Shown here piece by piece: positions 40,889 through 52,305 of a DNA stretch of 64,000 nucleotides. Source of the stretch: Raffaelea ambrosiae (Eukaryota > Ascomycota > Sordariomycetes > Ophiostomatales > Ophiostomataceae); NCBI GenBank assembly GCA_002778195.1, contig PCDI01000012.1, positions 517,276-581,275 of the forward strand, in the 5' to 3' direction. The first letter of the stretch is position 1, and each line of letters begins with the position of its first letter. The translations under genes were made by a program, and so were the position numbers. The notes under the pieces are model-generated. The model was not told the origin of the DNA. It saw nothing but the letters and a program-made list of their open reading frames with translations, and made no database searches.

Positions 40889-43430
40889 ATGGGGAGCACA
40901 GCCGAGGCATTCGCCATCAAGGAGCCCATCCGCTTCGACAGGACGCCCCAGGCGATCCAGGACGATGCCCGGACGCTGGTGCGCAACGCACAGGCGGCCT
41001 GGGACGCCGTCGTGGCCAGCGTGCCGACGCCCGAGGCGGCGACGTTTGCCAACACGATCGAGCCCATCATCCAGGAGGAGAACGTGCGCCACGAGACGCG
41101 GACGGTGCTGCGCTTCAGCGCCAGCACATCGCCCCACGCGGCGACGCGCGACGCCGCCAACGTGGCCATCAACATCATGAACGACGACGAGGTGGACCGG
41201 TTCTCGCGGCAGGACGTGTTTGAGCGGGTGGACGTGGTCTTCCGCCAGGAGGAGGAGGCGCAGAAGCAGCAGAAGAAGCAGACGAACAAGACGAACAACA
41301 ACAACAACACGGCGCAGAGCGGACTCGACCCCCAGGCCGCCCACTACCTCCGCAAGCTGCACCAAAAGTTCCAGCTCAACGGCTGCAGCATCGCCTCGCC
41401 CGCGGCGCGCGAGGTCTTCAAGGCCAAGAAGAAGCAGCTCCAGGAGGCGGTCCGCGAAGCCCAGAGCAACATGGCCGCCGAGGCCACCGGCCTGTGGCTG
41501 ACCCCGGACGAGCTCGAGGGGGTGCACGCGCCGTTTCTGGCGCGGCTCCAGGGTCGGGCGGACAAGGACGGCGAGGACCGCGAGCACGACGGCGCCCTGT
41601 GGCTGCCGACCAAGCTGCCCTTCAGCCAGCCCGTCATGAGCAACGCGCGGCGGGCGAGCACGCGCAAGCGCGTCTACTACGCCGTCGTCAACCGCATGCC
41701 CGCCAACGAGCCGCTGTTCCGCCAGACGGTGCTGCTGCGCGACGAGCTGGCCCGCATGCTCGGCTACCCGCACCACGCCGCCCTCAAGGCCTCCCTCAAC
41801 ATGATCGGCTCCGTCGCGGCGCTGGACCGGCTGCTGGCCGAGATCAAGGAGCCGCTGCAGCGCCTGGCCCGGCGACAGGCGGCCGAGGCCCTCCAGCTGA
41901 AGCAGGCGGATCGGCGCGCGAGAAAGGCCGAAGCCGACCAAGCCGACCAAGTCGACCAAGCCGACCAAGCCGACCGAGAAGCCGACAAGGTCTTCTTCTG
42001 GGACTCGCTGTACCTCCTGAAAAAGGGCGTCGACCAGAAGCGGTCCGCCGACGGGCGTCTGGACGGCACGGCCGTGCCCGAGTACTTTGAGCTGCACACG
42101 ACGCTGCAGCGGCTGCTGCAGCTGTTTGCGCACCTCTTTGGCGCCCGGCTGGTGCCCGTCGACACGTCGGCGGCGCCGCCCGACACGCCGGGCGCGCTGA
42201 CCTGGCACGAGACGGTGCAGATGTACGCGGCGTGGAACGTGGACGGCGTGGACGGGGGCGGCGAAACGCCGCGTCCGCCGCAGTTCCTCGGCTACGCCTA
42301 CCTGGACCTGTTTACGCGCGACGGCAAGTGGACGCACGCGGGCCACCTGTCGCTGCAGCAGGGCTACGACCGGCCGCCGTCATCATCGTCGTCGTCGCCG
42401 TCGTCGTCATCAGGCGGCTCGCGCTACTACCCGTCGTCGGCGCTGGTCATGAACTACATCCGGCCCACCGCCGGCAAGCCGACGCTGCTCGGCCTCGACG
42501 GCGTGCGCAAGCTGTTCCACGAGATGGGCCACATGTTCCACGGGCTGTTTGCGCACGCGCGCTATGCCGCCCTGCACCGCGTGCAGGGCGACTTTGTCGA
42601 GACGCCGAGCCTGATGCTGGAGCAGTTCTTCTGGCAGCCGCGGCACATCCGCGACGTGTCGTGGCACTACGCGCACATCAGCCCCGCGATGGAGGCTGCG
42701 TGGAGGGCGAGCGAGAGGGACAAGGCGAGCCAAGAGAACCTAGAGCAGCCAGAAACCCCAGAAACCCCAGAAAACTTGCCACCGCCGCAGCTCTCGCAGG
42801 AACAGGCCGAGCTGCTCGCCAGCTCCAACACCGGCCAGAACGTGCGCACGCAGATCAAAGAGCTCTTCTTCACCACCTACGACCAGCGGGTGCACCGCCC
42901 GGACCGGCACGAGGACCTCGAGGCCCTCAACCTGACCGAGCTGTTCAACCGCACGCGTGCCGAGATCCACCAGCTGCATGGCGGCGAGGCTCTCGGCGAG
43001 GGCTGGGAATGGGGCCACGGCCAGGCTGTCTTCCGCAATGTGATGAATGGCTATGACGCGGAATACTACAGCTACATTCTGTGAGTGGATAGGGGTTTTG
43101 TCTTATTTTTGTCTTTTCTCTTTCTGTTTCCTCCTCTTTGATTTTTTTTTTTTTTTTGCTTTTTTGCCTTTCCATTTCCGCTTCTTCTTTTTTCCTTTTT
43201 TCATCTTCGTTTCCCCTCTCCAGCTAACACGTTCAAGGGGCCGTATATTTGCACTGGACATCTTTGAAGTGGAGCTCAAAAAGGACACAATGAACCGGGA
43301 CGCAGGCCGGCGGTACCGCGACATGGTGCTCTGCAAGGGCGGAAGCCAGCCGGAGATGAAGACGCTCACGGACTACCTAGGCCGTGCGCCAAGCACGAAG
43401 CCGTACCTGGACTGGCTGGAGGCGTCATAA
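40889..43430 (+). CDS. M3 family metallo-oligopeptidase (thimet oligopeptidase-like)
   Basis: Zinc oligopeptidase that cuts short peptides in the cytosol or mitochondria. Two exons (40889-43080, 43238-43430) give 794 aa, slightly long for M3. The zinc motif HEMGH is at about residues 544-548 (LFHEMGHMFHGLF), with the downstream acidic ligand in GDFVETPSLMLEQFFW near 571. FLGYAYLDLFTRDGKWTHA and the C-terminal YYSYILGRIFALDIF are also typical. The intron ends in AAG right after a GCTAAC branch (43223-43228); the nearer CAG lies before the branch and does not give the family frame. Low-complexity inserts include an Asn run (about 132-138), QADQVDQADQAD repeats (about 350-365) and a Ser run (about 492-504). 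It stands next to the RiPP-like island and could trim peptides, or be an unrelated neighbour. It has the high-GC codon use of the housekeeping genes. Confidence 0.9.
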
Positions 43431-44096
43431 CAGACCAGAATGGATGTTCGGGCAAGAGCAAGCTGAAAATGCATTGGTGTTCTTCGTCTTTGACGGCCAT
43501 GTCGTTGAGGGGGGGCTCAGAGAAGTATGTCTCTGAAGGGAGTTTTCGTTTTGAAGCTTTCGTTTTGAAGAGTGTTTGTATGGAAAACATCGTGAAGTTG
43601 AAAACTTTGTCTTCACAAGACCCGTGGTTTTGGATTGACCCTCTCCACCCAGCAACCTTTGAGTTTGTTCTGAACTGCACGTAAATGGAGTGAATGAGGC
43701 TCTTGGCCGCCAGTAACGAGTTGCTACCAGTTCAGTTCTCAAGTAGGGCATGTGTAACCAAAGACTTGGTCACTAGTTAATAGACATAGTTGTCAGACAG
43801 CGCAAAGTAGGCGAGTTAGTTTCGTAGAAAAAGAACAAATAAACACATACACACGCACACACCCGCGCGCGCGCGAGAAAGTCAAACCGTTTGAATGCCT
43901 GCCTTTCCAAGCTCCAGTAGTTTATCATTACAAAAGGGTATCTATCTTCTACAACACCATCATTCCTCCACAGCTGTTCCCTTACGGCTCTGGTAGACCT
44001 AAGTGTCTTTCTTTGGAATCAATCTCTCAAATTGCCTTTAAATTGCCTTTTTTTTTTTCTCTCTTCTTTTCTCTCTCGGTGTTTTTCCGGCTTTTT
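43431..44096. other. Convergent intergenic region
   Basis: 3' sides of the M3 gene (+) and the PRP6 gene (-). Contains (CA)n/(CG)n alternation at 43846-43874. No gene. Confidence 0.45.
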
Positions 44097-47053
44097 TCAA
44101 GACAATCCGGCCGCAACCAGCTTCAGCACCTCCTCCGTGCCCAAGCTGGCGTTTTTCGGGTCCTTGGCCACCGCCTGCCAGTGCTCGCCGTGGCGCGGGT
44201 CGTTCTGGACGCACTTGGTCACCACCTCGGCCCGCTTGGCCGACGTGCCGTGCTGCTGCAGGAACCGGTAGTACCACGCCCACGAGTCGCCCTGGTCCGC
44301 GTCCAGCACCAGCGCCTTCTCGAACCAGTTCTGCGCCCGCTCCAGCTTGCGCTCGCCCCAAAAGATGCGCGCCACCGTCACAAACAGCTGCGCGTCGTTG
44401 TCCACCTGCTTGATCGCCTCCAGCGACAGCGGCTTGCGCTGCGTCCGCGGCTCCAGGAACCAGATCCGCTCGCTCCACAGCAGCCCGCTCTTGGGCATCT
44501 GCTTGAGCGCCGTCGCCATCAGCGTCTTGGCCTGCGCCAGGTTGCCCGCCCGCCGCTCCACCCGCACCAGCTCGCACCACAGCTCCGGCGACTTGGGCAC
44601 CGCCTGGCGCGCCCGGTCCAGCACGCTGCGCGCCTTCACCACCGCGCCCGCGCCCTCTTCCAGCCGCGCAAACAGCAGCCACAGCGCCACCGACCCCGGC
44701 ACCGCCTTCACGCCCGTGCTGTACGCCTCGCGCGCCTGCGGCACCCGGCCCAGGTCCTGGTAGATCTGGCCCTTCATCATCCACAGCTTGGCCGCGCCCG
44801 GGAACAGCTGCAGCGCCTCCTGCACCAGCTCCAGCGCCGCCTCGTTGTTGCCCAGCTGCCGCTCAAAGGCCACGCTGCGCATCCACACCCGGTCCGTCGG
44901 CGCGTTCTGCCGCGCCGTCGCCAGCAGCTGCCGCGCCTGGTCCGGAAACCCGTGCTCCGCCTCCAGCTTGACCGCCGCCAGCCAAATGTCCTCGTTGTTC
45001 GGGTTCTGCTTGAAGGCCCGCCCCAGCACCCGCCGCGCCTCGTCCAGCTTGCCCGCCACCAGCCACTCCTTGGCCAGCATCATCCAGAGCACCTCGCTGT
45101 GCGGGCAGGCCTCGACCGCGCGCTCGAGCACCTGGAACAGCTTCTCCTTTGAGCCGTGGCTGCGCTCGAGGTCGACCGCGGCCAGCCAGAGCGTGCGGCT
45201 GTTGACAAACACGCCGAGGGCGCAGCGGTACATGGCGCGCGCCGTCTCGTACCGGCCGCGGTTGATGCTCTCGCGCGCGTCCTCCATCCAGATGTCCTTG
45301 CGGTTGTCGTCCTCGTCGAGGCCCCAGCCGATGGTCTCGCGCACAATGTTGCCGCAGGTGATCACGGCGCCCTCCTCCTCGCACTTTTCCGCCTCGGCGA
45401 TCCACTCCTCGCGCTTGGGCATGGCCGACTCCTTGACCAGCGCCATCACCGCGCTCTTCATCACGTTGCCCTTGGCGTTGGCGCCGTCCAGCTGCTCCTG
45501 CAGCCGCGCCGCCGCAATCCAGATCTCGTGCGACGTCGGCACCGCCTTGCGCGCCTTGTTGAGCACAATCTTGGCGTTCTTGGGCGTCTCGAGGCGCGCC
45601 AGCGCGAGCCACAGGTCGATGGACGCCGGGATGAGCTCCGTGGCCTTGGCCAGCAGCATCCGCGCGTTCTCCGGGTCTTCCTCGAGATTCACAGCCTCCT
45701 TCCAGAGCGCCTCCGACTCGGGAATGTGGTCCAGCGCCCGCCGCACCACGCGCTTCTTGGACTGCGGGTCCGTCTCCAGCTTCATCGCCTCGATCCACAG
45801 CCGCACCGACTGCCGGTTCGCCTTGATGGCCTCGGCCGCAATCACCTTGGCGTTGCGGCCCTCGTTCAGCCGGATGTTCTCCAGCCACACGTCCTCGCTC
45901 CGCGGACACTGCATGCACCCGCGCGCGATCACGTTGCGCGCCGCCACCACCTTGCCCGCCAGCTCTTCCACGCGCGCCGCCGCAATCCAGCCCGGCCCGC
46001 TGGTCGGGTTCGATTCCACCGCGGACTTGAGCAGCTTGCGCGCAAAGTCCACGTCGCTGACGCTGACCTTCTCGGCCGACTCCAGCTTGTTCAGCGACGT
46101 GATGTACCCCTTGGGGTCCACGCTTGTCGAGGTGCCGATCACCGAGCTCGTCCCGCTGCTGTGAGACGCCTGGTCCAGGTGCGCCTGGAGCACCTTGTCG
46201 CGCGCCGCGCCGATCTTGGCAAAGTTGGTCATCGTGCCGTCCTTGGCTTCCGACGTGGCCGCGCCGTCTTCTGCGACCGACGTGCCCAGCTCGCCGGCGT
46301 CGCGTGCCGCCGCCAGCACCGTGTCGGGCACAGCATAGAACCGCTGTCGCTGCGCCTGCCGGTTGCGCTTGGTCTTGCCGGTCATGTCTTTGACGTCGGG
46401 CAGGTTGAGCCACTCGTCTTCGGTGACGGTGCCGAGAGCGCGCTTGAGATCGGCAAACTGCGCCTCGACCTTGGGGTTCTGTCGCTCGTATTCGTCTTGC
46501 TCTTCTTTTTCTCGAGCTTCCCTGTTGAAAACCAAACAAAACCAAAAAAGGTCAGGAGTATTATGGTTGGTCATCTGTCCATCTATGCACAATAACGATA
46601 AATCACTTGCTTGCAAGGCGAAAGGAAACGGGGGACTAGGATGAAGAAAAGAAAAAAAAAAAGAAAAAAAGAAAAGAAAAACACGCTGGGAGACATCACT
46701 GACCTTTGCCTTTTTCGCCGCATGGCCATCCGCTCATCGACCTGCTGCCAGATCCGGTCCGCCTCCTCGTCGTCCTTCTCGTATATGCCGCCGGCAAACA
46801 GGCCGAACTCGTTGTCTGGGTCCTGGTACCGCCCTTCGCCGTCGCCGTCGTCGCCCTTGTTGTCGCCTCCCGCTGCCTTGTCCTGAAGTTGCTGCGACCG
46901 CTTGGCAATCGCAGCCTTCATCTGCTCGTCCGTCGGTCCGCCATGAGCAGGACCCAGATCCGACCGGGTCACGAAGCTCGTCGCGCCACGGCCGACGCCG
47001 GCAACATAGTTTTCCGGCGCCTTTTGGTTGAGGAAGTCGGGGAAGCTGGCCAT
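44097..47053 (-). CDS. prp6: Pre-mRNA splicing factor Prp6/Prp1 (U5/tri-snRNP TPR-HAT protein)
   Basis: U4/U6.U5 tri-snRNP scaffold needed for spliceosome assembly. Two exons on the minus strand (46704-47053, 44097-46521) give 924 aa, the family norm. The PRP1 N-terminal domain is clear: FLNQKAPENYVAGVGRGATSF, then RSDLGPA and DPDNEFGLFAGGIYEKDDEEADRIW. From about residue 280 to the end there are some 18 HAT/TPR repeats (GWIAAARVEELAGKVVAARNVI; LWIEAMKLE; LWKEAVNLEE; IWLAAVKLEAEHG). The intron donor is GTCAGT, the same weak form seen in two other genes here. The family's start MASFPDFLNQ fixes the ATG at 47053; an in-frame Met seven codons upstream is unlikely. Confidence 0.94.
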
Positions 47054-47575
47054 CGTAGCTGTTCCTTTTTGCAACGTTGTTTTTGCACGTCCAGAGACCC
47101 GACTCCGTTTGCCTGTGGAAGTTGTTCTGGCATTTGGTATTCATTTGGTGCATACGAGCTCTGTTGGTGCATTTTTATTTCCGAGAGAGGACTAGTTTCT
47201 TTGGCCTGCAAGCTATTATTTTTGACTGGTCGTCACGTGCACGGTCAACTCAAAAGTGGCGCGGCCCCAACTGTTTGCCGGCGACATACGACTCAAACAA
47301 AGCTCTCTTCCTAGACACTTGATTCGAGAGCGATTCTCTCAAAGACAATCTCTTGAAGAAATATTTACTGCCAGAACCATCTTCAAAACAAAGCTTTTTT
47401 TTAAAGATCAAGCTTCCTTTAAACACAAAACTCCTTTTCAAGACAAAGCTCTCTTTCATACTTTTTTTATTTTATTTTGTTTTCGTCTTCAGTTCTGTTT
47501 CTGCATTATATATTCCCCCGCCTTGATCATACCAACTCGTAGAAGATCCCATCTCTCTCTCTCGGACCAAGACCC
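47054..47575. other. Intergenic: PRP6 promoter and 3' region of a small gene
   Basis: No gene. 47320-47460 has repeated AAAGCTTTTTT/AAGACAAAGCTC-like motifs. Confidence 0.4.
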
Positions 47576-48142
47576 TTATTTGCCGCCAAACCAGCTCGAC
47601 CAGCTGCTCTTGCCCTTGGCCGTGGCGTCCTCAACCTTCTTATCGAAGGCATCGATCGACTTGTTAGCCTGCGCGGACGCGTCCTTAAAGACATCACGGG
47701 CACCGGATGATGCGCGGTTGTACTCCTCGGTAGCCTTGGCCAGCTAGGGGTGGCAGTAGAAGTTAGCAATTGTTCACGACAGATCGGCGAATAGAGGCCC
47801 CCAACGAGAAGCTCCAAGGGCGCCAGGTCAGTCATACCGCTGCATTCGCTTGGGCGTTCGCTTGGGCAGTGTACTTCTCGGCCTCAGTCTGCAGCTTGCT
47901 GCTGCTGGAAGTGGCCTTCTCGCGCGCGACTTGGAGGTCATCTGCCAAAATGTCTCAGTTAGTATTTGCAATGCCCCCTGCAGCGTGTGCTTCGAGTGCG
48001 CTTCCAAAGTGCTCGGGTGCGCTTCAAACTCACGCTCAAAATTCTTCTCGGCCACCTTGGCATCACCACCCGCTCCATACAGGTAGTAGCCCGCACCACC
48101 AGCCAGGGCAGCACCCAGAGCAAGGATCTTGCCGCGCGTCAT
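47576..48142 (-). CDS. Small membrane-anchored Ala-rich protein (fungal 'calcofluor white hypersensitive'-type)
   Basis: Three exons on the minus strand (48034-48142, 47838-47941, 47576-47743) give 126 aa. An N-terminal hydrophobic segment with Gly/Ala (LALGAALAGGAGYYLYGAGG, residues 6-25) follows a short basic start, which suits a mitochondrial or ER membrane anchor. The rest is helical, Ala/Lys/Gln-rich, with repeats such as AQANAQANAAQLA, and ends WSSWFGGK. Proteins of this form are annotated in Pezizomycotina as 'calcofluor white hypersensitive protein' (from memory). The function is unknown; a Trp-Phe tail after a lysine-rich helix may contact membranes (inference). Confidence 0.75.
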
Positions 48143-49670
48143 TGTCGAGGATTAAACCGGATGGGTTGCGAGTAAAGCAATATAAGTGAGAAGCAAAGAA
48201 ACGAAAGAAAATGGAAGATTCAGCGTTGCAAGCGACAGATGTATGTGTATGGTGCAGTTGCAGTTGCAAAGAAGGGGGGGAAAATGGAAAATCAGATCAC
48301 GAGAAAGATCGGGCGATTGGTTTTCATGTTATACTACTGTGACCGGGAAGGGGCAAAAACGGCACGAGCGACACCAAGCAACGTGCGGCGTGTTATTCGT
48401 CCATTGGCAAATGCGGCACCCCTTCGCATGACCTGCATGCATAGCACAAGTGGCATTGTATCGTAAACTCTTTTCTCCCTGGGTAGCGCCCCTCATATGG
48501 GGACCCTGCCGAAAACAGAGAGCTGTGGTATTCGTGCTCCCATAGTCATGACGTAATATCGCCCTATAGCTGAGAAGAGGTGCTTTTTTTTCGATTTGGC
48601 GAGATGGGGCCTCCCGGGCGCACCTTCCTCAGACCACAATCCTGGATTCCTGGCTGGGTAGGCGCGAACGGGTCAAGCATTTTATGTACTCGTAGAGCTT
48701 GGGGGGCTCCTTTTCTGTTTTTCTACTTTGTCTGTGTTGCTGACTTAGCACAGCAAAGGAGAAAGCTGCCTGCACAAGAAAAAATGCGCCGCTCAAAAGT
48801 ACTACAAAACCTTAACGAAGACACAGACATCCTTTCTGGAAAGCGGCCTGTCTTTCGTCAAGGTGCTCGCAGCACAAAAATCGTGCGAGTACGTAGTAAC
48901 TAGTTGCATGCATGTGGTGGAGGGGTAGCAGGATCACCCTCTAGGCTGCTAGCGCCATTAATCGCCGAGGCCCCGCGCAGAATAGGGTTAGCTGCGGCGT
49001 GCAGGGATCACGCCTTCTACATAGTAGCAGATAGACGATTGGAAGGCGCTTGGAAGGCGCAGGAGACGACAGGCCAGAGGAGGACCAGCTTGGCCTGGGA
49101 CAACAGCGGTGCCTCTGTGCATCCTACTAGCGGTGCCACACGTGTCTGTGCTGTAGCCAGGGCGAGCCAGGTGAGGATCATGGCCTCTGTGCATCTGTTT
49201 GGCTGGCCTGGTGTAACTTTGGCTTCTTGAGCTATTCTGGCCTGTTAGCACAAAGGTACTATGTAGCATCGCCTTTTAGAGCCCGCTTCTCGCCAGAGAC
49301 GGCTGCAGTGGAGAGGCAGGCTTGGGCTGGAGCTCGGCCGGTCTCCAGGCGGTCTCGAAGCCACCGGCCAGCTTTTCCAGCCAAAGCTTTTGCCAGCCAG
49401 TGCGTCATTGGCCCCACAGCTCCAGCAAATAATTGGACACCTGCGAAACTCTTGCCTCGTTCAACTTGTGTCTTGCTCTGCCTTGGTACGAGTGGCTTGT
49501 TTTAATCTCGCGCCTGAGCTGGTCGACGCCATGCTTGTCTGGTGCACACCCTGACCGCCGTCTTCTCTGTTTGCTCGTCTTGTCCTTGTTTTCTTTTTTT
49601 CCTTCTTTGCCTGCAGACCTCTTGCTCCTCGTCTTCCTCGCTATGCTAGGCTGGCTTCTTCATCACAGCG
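48143..49670. other. 1.5-kb gene-free stretch
   Basis: No supportable gene. Short open frames on both strands lack domain character. 49080-49210 contains two copies of GCCTCTGTGCATC. The right side (49500-49665) is CT-rich leader of the next gene. Confidence 0.4.
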
Positions 49671-51692
49671 ATGCCCAAGATCCACAGGCCTCGCACCTCG
49701 CGTCGCGTGCGCCCTCTTAAAGACAGCGACTATGACCACGAGATCCACCTGGTCGATAACGGCGATGCAGTGAGCGACAGTGATGATGCTTTCGACTCCG
49801 AAGACGACGCGGGACCAAGCGATGCAGAGGAGAACGGAGCGACCGAAGCAAATGCCGATAATGCGAACGCGAACAACGATGGAGCGAACGATGCTGTTGT
49901 CGGCCGAGAAGAGAATGAACACGATAATGAGAACGAGAACGAATCCGACGGCTCCCAGAGCCCGCCGTTAATCACGACACAGTCCTTCGACCCGGCCGAT
50001 TACCCGCATTCAGCTCCGCCTATCCGGCAGGTCCCAACGGGTGCAACGTTGGCATCAGAGACGGCCCCATCCACTGCTGCCTTGCTTTCCTCCACGTTCG
50101 GAAGAAATGCTGTAGACGAGCCCCCTCGCGGGCGCCGATCTGAGGATAGCAACCGTGCATCGAAGACGGCATCGGCGGCACGGGTCGCCCCAACAGGACG
50201 TGAGTTTCAAAAACCATCCAAACAAGACAAGAGATGGGGGCATACGAGAAAACATAACATGGCTAACCACACCTGTTTTCATTCCCCACACACAGACTTA
50301 GCACCGTATACCAGTGCACGTAACCCCGACTTGAGCGTCCGGGCCTCCCGACACGGTGGCCGTGCCTCCTTCCAGTCGGCCCGCTCCGAAGCCCAGTCCG
50401 CCATTGATATTCTCTATGAGAACGAACGGGGCGGGTTTCTGTGTGGCCTGCCCCTGTTTTCCGGGCGCGCGCTCGGTAACCTCGATCCGCCGAACTGGAC
50501 GAATTACGCCCACAACCCCAGCCCAACCAACACCACCAATGCGCAAGTGCCTGACCCCAGCTGGGAGTGGGCCTGGCCTGAGTGGCGCATCAACCATGAT
50601 AACGGCGCGGACGAGGACGGCTGGGAGTACTCGTTCATGTTTGCCAAATGCTTCTCGTGGCACGGACCCAACTGGTATGGGTCGTTTGTGCGCCGGCGGG
50701 CCTGGATTCGCAAGCGTGTGAAGAGGCCGACCAACATGGCCGCTGCAGTTGGCTTAAGACATACGGAAAGTGCCATGGACCCAAATCTGTTGAACCCCGA
50801 TTACTTTACCATCTTGCCGACTGGCTCCATCCGCCGCTCCACTAGCCGTGCTAGCAGCAGCCGTGCCGTCAGTCGGGTGGGCAGCCGAGGTAGCACCGGT
50901 GCTGCGAGCCAAGGCCAAGCCTCTCGGTCTGGGATTGTCGGCCGTGGACGCGGTGACGAGGAGGCAGTTGCGGACGGGGACGATGGCGGCTTCGCAGTGC
51001 CCTCGGAGATTGACAACACGGATGTGCTCATGCAGATTCTGCGGACCGCGCGTATCGACCGCGAGAAGATTGAAGCCATGGACAACTTCCTCGAGCACTC
51101 TGGCGAGGACCTCGTACGGCTGCAAGACGTGATGCATGAAATCATGGCTTTGTTTGTCTTTCAGGCCTCAAGAAGGACGCTTCTGACACACCTGAAGAAG
51201 GCGTACAGCGCCGCCGTCGAGGAGAAGAAAAAGAAGGCCGAGGAGGGCGAGGCTGAAGAAGAAGAGGCAGTGCCGGGTGGAACAGAGGCTGGGAAGGAAA
51301 ACAGGGCAGTGGACCAAGAGCCTACAACAACAACAACAACAACAACAACAGCAGCAGCAGCAGCAGCACCGGTTGACGAGAAAGGGAAGGGCAAAGCTGG
51401 AGACGAGTCGACACCAGAACCGGCACCAAAGCTGGATGCTTCCAAGACGGCGAACGGTTCGAGCACGAAGTACGTCACGGACGCTGCGACCGACCGAGAC
51501 CATCTGCTGCAGGCGCTCGGGCGCCGCGTCGGCTACCTGGCGGCGGCGGTCCACCATGCGGACGAGGAGGTGCGCCGTCTAGAATACTGGAGCGACGTCA
51601 GGGCCATGGCCAAGGCTGATGCTTTGGGCGGACCAAGTGGCGGACCAAGTGGCGGACCGGGTGGAGCCGCCGGGACAGCACAAGGGACATGA
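49671..51692 (+). CDS. Dysferlin-domain protein (Mug65/Spo73-like)
   Basis: Two exons (49671-50199, 50296-51692) give 641 aa. The DysF region at about residues 210-320 is clear: ILYENERGGFLCGLPLFSGRALGNLDPPNW, then WEWAWPEWRIN, DEDGWEYSFMFAKCFSWHGP and FVRRRAWIRKRVK. Fungal relatives include S. pombe Mug65 and yeast Spo73, linked to meiosis or prospore-membrane growth, and peroxisomal Pex23/30 proteins share the fold. The acidic N-terminus (DSDDAFDSEDDAG, ENENESDG) and the C-terminal Glu/Lys plus Thr/Ala run (triplet repeat near 51326-51367) are low-complexity. The intron is 96 nt, a multiple of three, and open, so retention would insert 32 residues. The GTGAGT donor, the GGCTAACC branch and CAG argue that it is spliced. 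Confidence 0.82.
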   Translation: MPKIHRPRTSRRVRPLKDSDYDHEIHLVDNGDAVSDSDDAFDSEDDAGPSDAEENGATEANADNANANNDGANDAVVGREENEHDNENENESDGSQSPPLITTQSFDPADYPHSAPPIRQVPTGATLASETAPSTAALLSSTFGRNAVDEPPRGRRSEDSNRASKTASAARVAPTGREFQKPSKQDKRWGHTRKHNMANHTCFHSPHTDLAPYTSARNPDLSVRASRHGGRASFQSARSEAQSAIDILYENERGGFLCGLPLFSGRALGNLDPPNWTNYAHNPSPTNTTNAQVPDPSWEWAWPEWRINHDNGADEDGWEYSFMFAKCFSWHGPNWYGSFVRRRAWIRKRVKRPTNMAAAVGLRHTESAMDPNLLNPDYFTILPTGSIRRSTSRASSSRAVSRVGSRGSTGAASQGQASRSGIVGRGRGDEEAVADGDDGGFAVPSEIDNTDVLMQILRTARIDREKIEAMDNFLEHSGEDLVRLQDVMHEIMALFVFQASRRTLLTHLKKAYSAAVEEKKKKAEEGEAEEEEAVPGGTEAGKENRAVDQEPTTTTTTTTTAAAAAAPVDEKGKGKAGDESTPEPAPKLDASKTANGSSTKYVTDAATDRDHLLQALGRRVGYLAAAVHHADEEVRRLEYWSDVRAMAKADALGGPSGGPSGGPGGAAGTAQGT

Positions 51693-52305
51693 CACGCCGC
51701 ACATACTGTGATTTACTAGCGACCTGGGATTCTTTTGCTCTTTTGCTGTTTTGCTGTTTTGCTGTTTTTTCCCTTTTTTTGTTCTCTTTTGTGTGTTGTT
51801 GTGTGTTTTCATGCGACTGACGGTTGGGGGCGTTTTTGCTCATTGCATAGGCTGCTGGGGTCGGTTACTGTCTTTTGTTGGTAGCGAAAAGAAAATGGCA
51901 TTGGGAGCTGCGAAGCATGGACAGCAAAGCTATTGCAGCATGGCAACAGAAAGACCAGAGTCTGCATATACCCATTACATTACATCGAGACATAAATTTG
52001 GTCTTCTACAAGCTTGCCTTCCTGTGCGATTCGTGACGTGAATGAACCTCACTTATAGGCGGAATTTCGATTTCCCGGGTCTTTTGGCCGTTCTTATCGA
52101 TAAGCTTGTAGCGAGCAGCGACGCGACAAATTTCGGCGCCGATTGAACGAAACCGTCCACCACGAAAATCTTGCCTCCCGACAAAGGCGACCACACACAC
52201 AACGACACGACCCCTGGCAGTGCTTCCCCATTTGCCGAACAGCCGCTCCTCGCTTGTCTCGAGCCATGCGTATGGCCTCCGTATAGCTCCCCCGAATGCG
52301 CATCA
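51693..52305. other. Intergenic region
   Basis: 3' region of the dysferlin-domain gene and promoter of the PPR gene; T-rich 51735-51795. An open frame runs upstream of 52306 without an ATG. Confidence 0.45.

Noticed and set aside
40742..42346. 534-codon frame antisense to the M3 peptidase
   Set aside because: Shadow of a high-GC3 gene. It includes Gly runs that are simply the complement of the poly-C tract.
45156..46595. 479-codon frame antisense to PRP6
   Set aside because: Arg/His/Leu-rich shadow of repeat-coding sequence, without a domain.
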